In this document: in pieces, positions 60,131-64,000 of the stretch | How positions within the stretch are numbered: position 1 is the stretch's first letter | How the letters are laid out: each line of letters starts with the position of its first letter | Assembly: GCF_021130785.1 (NCBI RefSeq) | Contig: NC_060207.1 | Span: 99,799,001-99,863,000 of the forward strand | Length of the DNA stretch: 64,000 nucleotides | Origin: Homalodisca vitripennis | Taxonomy: Eukaryota > Arthropoda > Insecta > Hemiptera > Cicadellidae | Direction: 5' to 3' | Program-made: the position numbers and the translations under genes | The notes under the pieces: model-generated | The model's input: the letters and a program-made list of their open reading frames with translations, nothing else | Databases searched by the model: none | What the model was told of the DNA's origin: nothing

Positions 60131-61934
60131 TACTTCACAGAGAACATCAGGTACAACGATAAAATGTATTTAGTTATAACGCTAAGTAAATTATGTGCAG
60201 GCCTTTGTGTACGAGTTTAAATCCTATATTTTAACTGAACTAAAACAATCTAAAGCCAATATTGTTTCATTAAACGTTTCCTTAAAAATAATGTGTTTAA
60301 AAACTATACTATTTAAAGTGGCAAAAATATTGGTGTTGATTTTTGTATGACCCTTGAGTTATTGCAGAATTATACAGAAACCAAATAACGAACCCTTGCC
60401 GTTAATGAATGAATCAGTGCTCGATGAACTTTACTTGAACTCACATAAACCATTTCGGTTCAAATAATATTGTTCCTCAGGTACAGACAGAAAATAGATT
60501 TAGATACATTGTATGCTATTATTACTGATATATTAACATACTGTTTTAAGAAAATTTGGCACCTATTATTCTAAAACGTTACCACATAACTAAAAGTGTT
60601 TAGAACAATGAATTTTTGTTAAAAATTGATAATTTAGAAAATATTAAACATTGTTTTTATATTACGTATAAAATTTTAATCGCCACATATTGCGAAATAA
60701 CCAAAAGAAATACCTTACAAATGTGAAGTTACACACTTATGTGAACTTATGTGTGTGCCTTATACACTATTTACAAACTCTTAACTCATTCTTGAAGGAA
60801 TATTTAGCCAGAATAGTTGTAACAAATTCGGTTTGATTTTGTCAACCGTCACTCAGTTATCACTGCCATCCGTCCAAGGCAATGTATACATTATATAACC
60901 GTCTTGGAATCTTACTGATAACAACTAATTAATAAACATTTAAAACTTATAGGACAAATATATTTTATATAACGTCATATTTAAAAAAATAATATTCCAC
61001 AATTATCAATACACGAGAAAATCATTTACCATAACAAATGGTTTAGTAATTGCCGTATTAATACAGTTAAACCACAAAAGTAAATAAAGTTCAATTGTTG
61101 AAAAGTTAAGTAAAATGAAAACAAACTCATTGTTCTTGCTTCAATTTTTAAATTCTTATACGAATTTAAGTTTCTAAATTAATGATTCACTTCATCTAAA
61201 CTATACAACACTAGAGATAAAACTCAAGCAAGTAAGCAACCGCCAATTAAAAAAGTTTTTATTCTATGAGGATGCTACCGGCGAGCAACTTAGAACCATT
61301 CTCAAACACTTCATACACGGCTTGGTGGGGATCAATCAAGTAATTATTCAGTTCTCTTCTATTGAGACATAGTCACAGTAACATAAGAGTAACCGCTGTA
61401 TCATAAAAGTAATTCCTAAAAATATTTTCCTGCTGCGGATATAAATGATAATATTACCAATATAATTTGTAGATTGAGGATTTCTTCTCACTCTGTTAAA
61501 CTTATAAAGGCAATCAAAGCTTATCAATAAATGCCTAATATATCCTCTACAAATTCACATCTAAAGGAAACATCTGATGTGAGTCCTTAAAATCATACGT
61601 TTTATATCTTTGTAATACACGACAATGGAAAATAGATCTTTTAAATTATGTTAAATTTATTTTATATACTTACGCTAAAGTGCTGTATAAATATTGAATG
61701 ATAATAGTAAATCAACCGATAGAATGGAGTGTCAAAGAACAAAATACAACGTTACAAAAGTCTTTTCCTAACTTAGCCTACCGTATTTTTTCCCTGTACA
61801 TTTGGCCTTTTGAGCAAGGGAATACAGTTATCCTCTAGACCAAGTTTCAAGTCTCTACGACATTTATGTCACAAGGTATGCCACAGATGGACAAATAACG
61901 AGTCGAAGGCCCTGAATGGTAAATTAATTACAAG
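60131..61934. other. AT-rich non-coding stretch
   Basis: No gene is recognised. About 61,785-61,910 resembles the 'CAAGTCTCTACGAC ... CACAGATGGACAAATAACG' end of the dispersed repeat at 29.2 kb. Confidence 0.45.
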
Positions 61935-62159
61935 TCAATAGTACTTTAACTTGACAATATAAACCATAGAAATAAACTTTTTATTATTTAGCATGGCCAA
62001 ATCTTTTTTTTTCATTTTTTGCAGTTGTGGATGTCGTAATGATATAGCAATGAACTTACTGTACTGAAAAATTATAATAACATATTTCCGGAAATATAAT
62101 TTACTGAATTTTTCAAGGAAGTTTAAGAAGTAACAACATCGTGTATTTCCTACAACAAT

Positions 62160-62400
62160 ATTGCCCGTTACAGTATCGTTACACACTTCGTCGTATTTTA
62201 AAACTATTTCACGTAATTTCTCATGTATAAGACTCCTGTTGATGATGAACGATGGTTCCGTACATTGTGACTCATACAATAACAGAGTACACATTACACA
62301 TCTGTGGTCGCTGGTTATATGAGTACTTTTGATCATATGTATGACTCGATGAGAAGATAAGCGGAGGGCTGACGTAACAGTGGTGCAGTGAACTTTGAAA
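62160..62400 (-). pseudogene. Possible RTE-type LINE endonuclease scrap
   Basis: The minus-strand frame from 62,336 begins 'MIKSTHITSDHRCVMCTLLL'. The SDHR followed by a hydrophobic strand is the final motif of the endonuclease (APE) domain in RTE-type LINEs, normally '..SDHRLVR..'. The upstream minus-strand sequence (62,337-62,400) is open in the same frame and Arg/Ser-rich, in keeping with this. Only this one motif is seen, so chance cannot be excluded. Confidence 0.3.
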
Positions 62401-62533
62401 TAAGTTAGTAAAAAGTGTAATTACTCTGTATATAGGTATTTCTCAACCCATATACATATTTTATGCAATTGTTACAATCCAACTGGCAAGTACAACACAT
62501 AGGCCTACTGCTATACTGCTGGTATAGACTCAC

Positions 62534-62662
62534 CCCTATTCTGCCGAGGAGCAGGGCGTCCATCTCACTCTCCGGGATGGCGGCGGCCACCCTGGCTGAT
62601 ACCGTGGGGATCATGGGTGGTGGCGAGGATGCCCGGTCGCTCATAGTGCTTACTGATACCAT
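62534..62662 (-). CDS. Candidate first coding exon of an unidentified host gene
   Basis: A G+C-rich exon-like block in A+T-rich surroundings. The minus-strand frame, from the ATG at 62,662 (context CATCATGG) or an in-frame ATG at 62,644, encodes a Ser/Pro- then Ala-rich peptide. It ends in an acidic/hydrophobic segment 'ESEMDALLLGRIG' directly at a strong splice donor G|GTGAGT (intron start at 62,533). The frame stays open upstream to an ATG at 62,686, which is also possible. About 80 bases further up, a G+C-rich segment (62,687-62,770) could be 5' UTR. The remaining exons would lie at lower coordinates or outside the window; I could not identify them. The protein is not recognised. Against: short, single exon, no homology. 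Confidence 0.4.
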
Positions 62663-62771
62663 GATGGATGATGGCTCACTGATCACTGTCTATCACAAAA
62701 TTTACTTTCAACGGAACACAGTTCCAGATAACCACGCACACCTCCTCCGGCACTCTTTGAAAGACTTGTAA

Positions 62772-64000
62772 ACTCTGGAAGTATATTTATAGTTCCCAGC
62801 TTTAAAAATACAATATTGTTTATTAATTAATTATAATATTCTCTACAACAAAACTTTAAAATATTTATTAATTTTTAAAGTATGAACTGTCATTGGATTT
62901 TTGGTAAAAATCCCAATTTCTTTTTAAAACTCAATTTACTTTTATTCACATTTTACTTGTTCACTTTATAAGGTTCAGTTTCTCAAAGTACTGAGTCTGG
63001 AATAAATATATTTTATATAAGAATTGTTGAATTGAAACTCACTAAATCTACAACAACTATTAAGGAGATTCTGAGCATTTAAATATATTTAAACATTACA
63101 TAACAACATGTCCCTGTATTAATGAAAGACTGGTTAGTTTCATAATATGTGACAATCTCGTTTATTTTTGTTAACAATGTTTTCAGTTCTCATGAATGAT
63201 ACCAACAAAACAAACTTAAAACAAAGAAGGCGAAGTTTTTAAAGGTGAACAAATGAAACACCCGTGTAACTGAACACAATAGTCATGTAAAACTTGGAAA
63301 ATTGGAATGGGTTTTTTTTTTATTTTTAGTGCTTCATACGGCTAGTTATTTTTAGTTCTTTTGTTTTTTCAAAAAATGTAATGCACAAAAATTTAGTGCT
63401 AAGGTAAAACGTATTGAAGTTTATATAAAATATTATTTTTGTTTTAAATATTCATTACTAAAGATATAAAAAGATAAGTTAAAGAAGTAACTATGCAGTT
63501 TAACACCGAATACTTCAATAAACAATACGCTTTATCTCTAATATATCTTATCTTTAAAAACCTTAAAGATCTTTAAAGATTCTCTGGAAATGATTTAAGT
63601 CAATTATTAAAAATTAAACTGTTAATCAAGCCACTTGGATATAATGAACGGTAACTGATATTATCCTTATTAATAATTAAGAGAGTTTTATTCGCGTGCT
63701 TCCGAGTAATGCTCGTAATCAGAGCTAATTAAGATCCTTACTGCATCTTTTATTTAAATTTAGAAACACTTTAATAGTAAATCAGGTGTAATGATAGCTT
63801 ACTAGTGGACTTACTGATTCTTCATTAAAAACTTTAACCATATTAAAAATTGAAAATGAAAATAAAACACTTGTTGGACGACATTATATGGCAGATCCAT
63901 GACTTAAGAAACAGTATCTACTTTCGTTATGTTTCTCAGATTTCAATTTCCAAAATACGAGATAAAACACGTAAATATTTATTATAAAAAGTAGCAATTC
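62772..64000. other. AT-rich non-coding stretch
   Basis: No gene or repeat family is recognised. If the 62.5-kb exon is real, this is the upstream (promoter) side of that gene. No TATA box or initiator could be assigned with any confidence. Confidence 0.45.

Noticed and set aside
61935..62336. 133-residue minus-strand frame as a host gene
   Set aside because: Only its first part has any motif (SDHR), which suggests a LINE scrap; the rest is low-complexity chance sequence.

Overview
This is an A+T-rich (by eye) eukaryotic window, almost certainly arthropod and most likely insect. The evidence is long (TA)n and (GA)n microsatellites, remnants of Jockey/CR1-type LINEs, a Ty3/gypsy provirus with an env of the insect errantivirus/baculovirus F type, and TTAA-target DNA transposons. 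There is no operon structure and no rRNA gene or clear functional tRNA gene. I recognise no host gene with confidence. The best host candidate is one GC-rich exon with a strong splice donor on the minus strand near 62.6 kb.

Layout. 1-12.1 kb: non-coding, with TA microsatellites, a tRNA-like A/B-box sequence (about 1.45 kb), a decayed LINE (2.17-3.4 kb), and segments at 5.2, 6.0, 8.4 and 9.5 kb that have diverged relatives at 28-35 kb. 12,138-24,088: an 11.95-kb LTR retrovirus-like element with 349/344-bp LTRs, a 4-bp ATAT target duplication, primer site, gag, protease, RT/RNase H, integrase with GPY/F end, F-like env and polypurine tract. It carries a 715-bp tandem duplication in RT/RNase H and an unexplained 2.3-kb 3' region. 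It sits inside an older interspersed repeat. 24.1-47 kb: non-coding, with diverged duplicated blocks, internal tandem repeats and TA tracts. 47.4-48.6 kb: two nearly identical 72-bp direct repeats 1.1 kb apart. 49.2-51.7 kb: two different TTAA-target DNA elements placed end to end and sharing one TTAA; the first carries a broken transposase of the insect 'Mutator-like domain' type. 52.7-53.4 kb: remnant of another multicopy transposon-type ORF. 59.0-60.1 kb: a three-copy, about 233-bp tandem array interrupted by a 391-bp foldback MITE. 62.2-62.7 kb: a possible RTE-type LINE scrap and the candidate host exon.

How the parts relate. The provirus has the full gene order of an env-bearing insect retrovirus, with a strong splice donor in the LTR and a plausible acceptor just before env. 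The reading frames are broken in many places. Yet the two LTRs differ by only two substitutions, and the two 715-bp copies show no clear substitution; nearly all other differences are short indels, mostly single bases. The element therefore looks young, and many frameshifts may be long-read indel errors. At least one in-frame stop is shared by both duplicate copies and is probably real. The rest of the window is a repeat graveyard in intergenic or intronic DNA.
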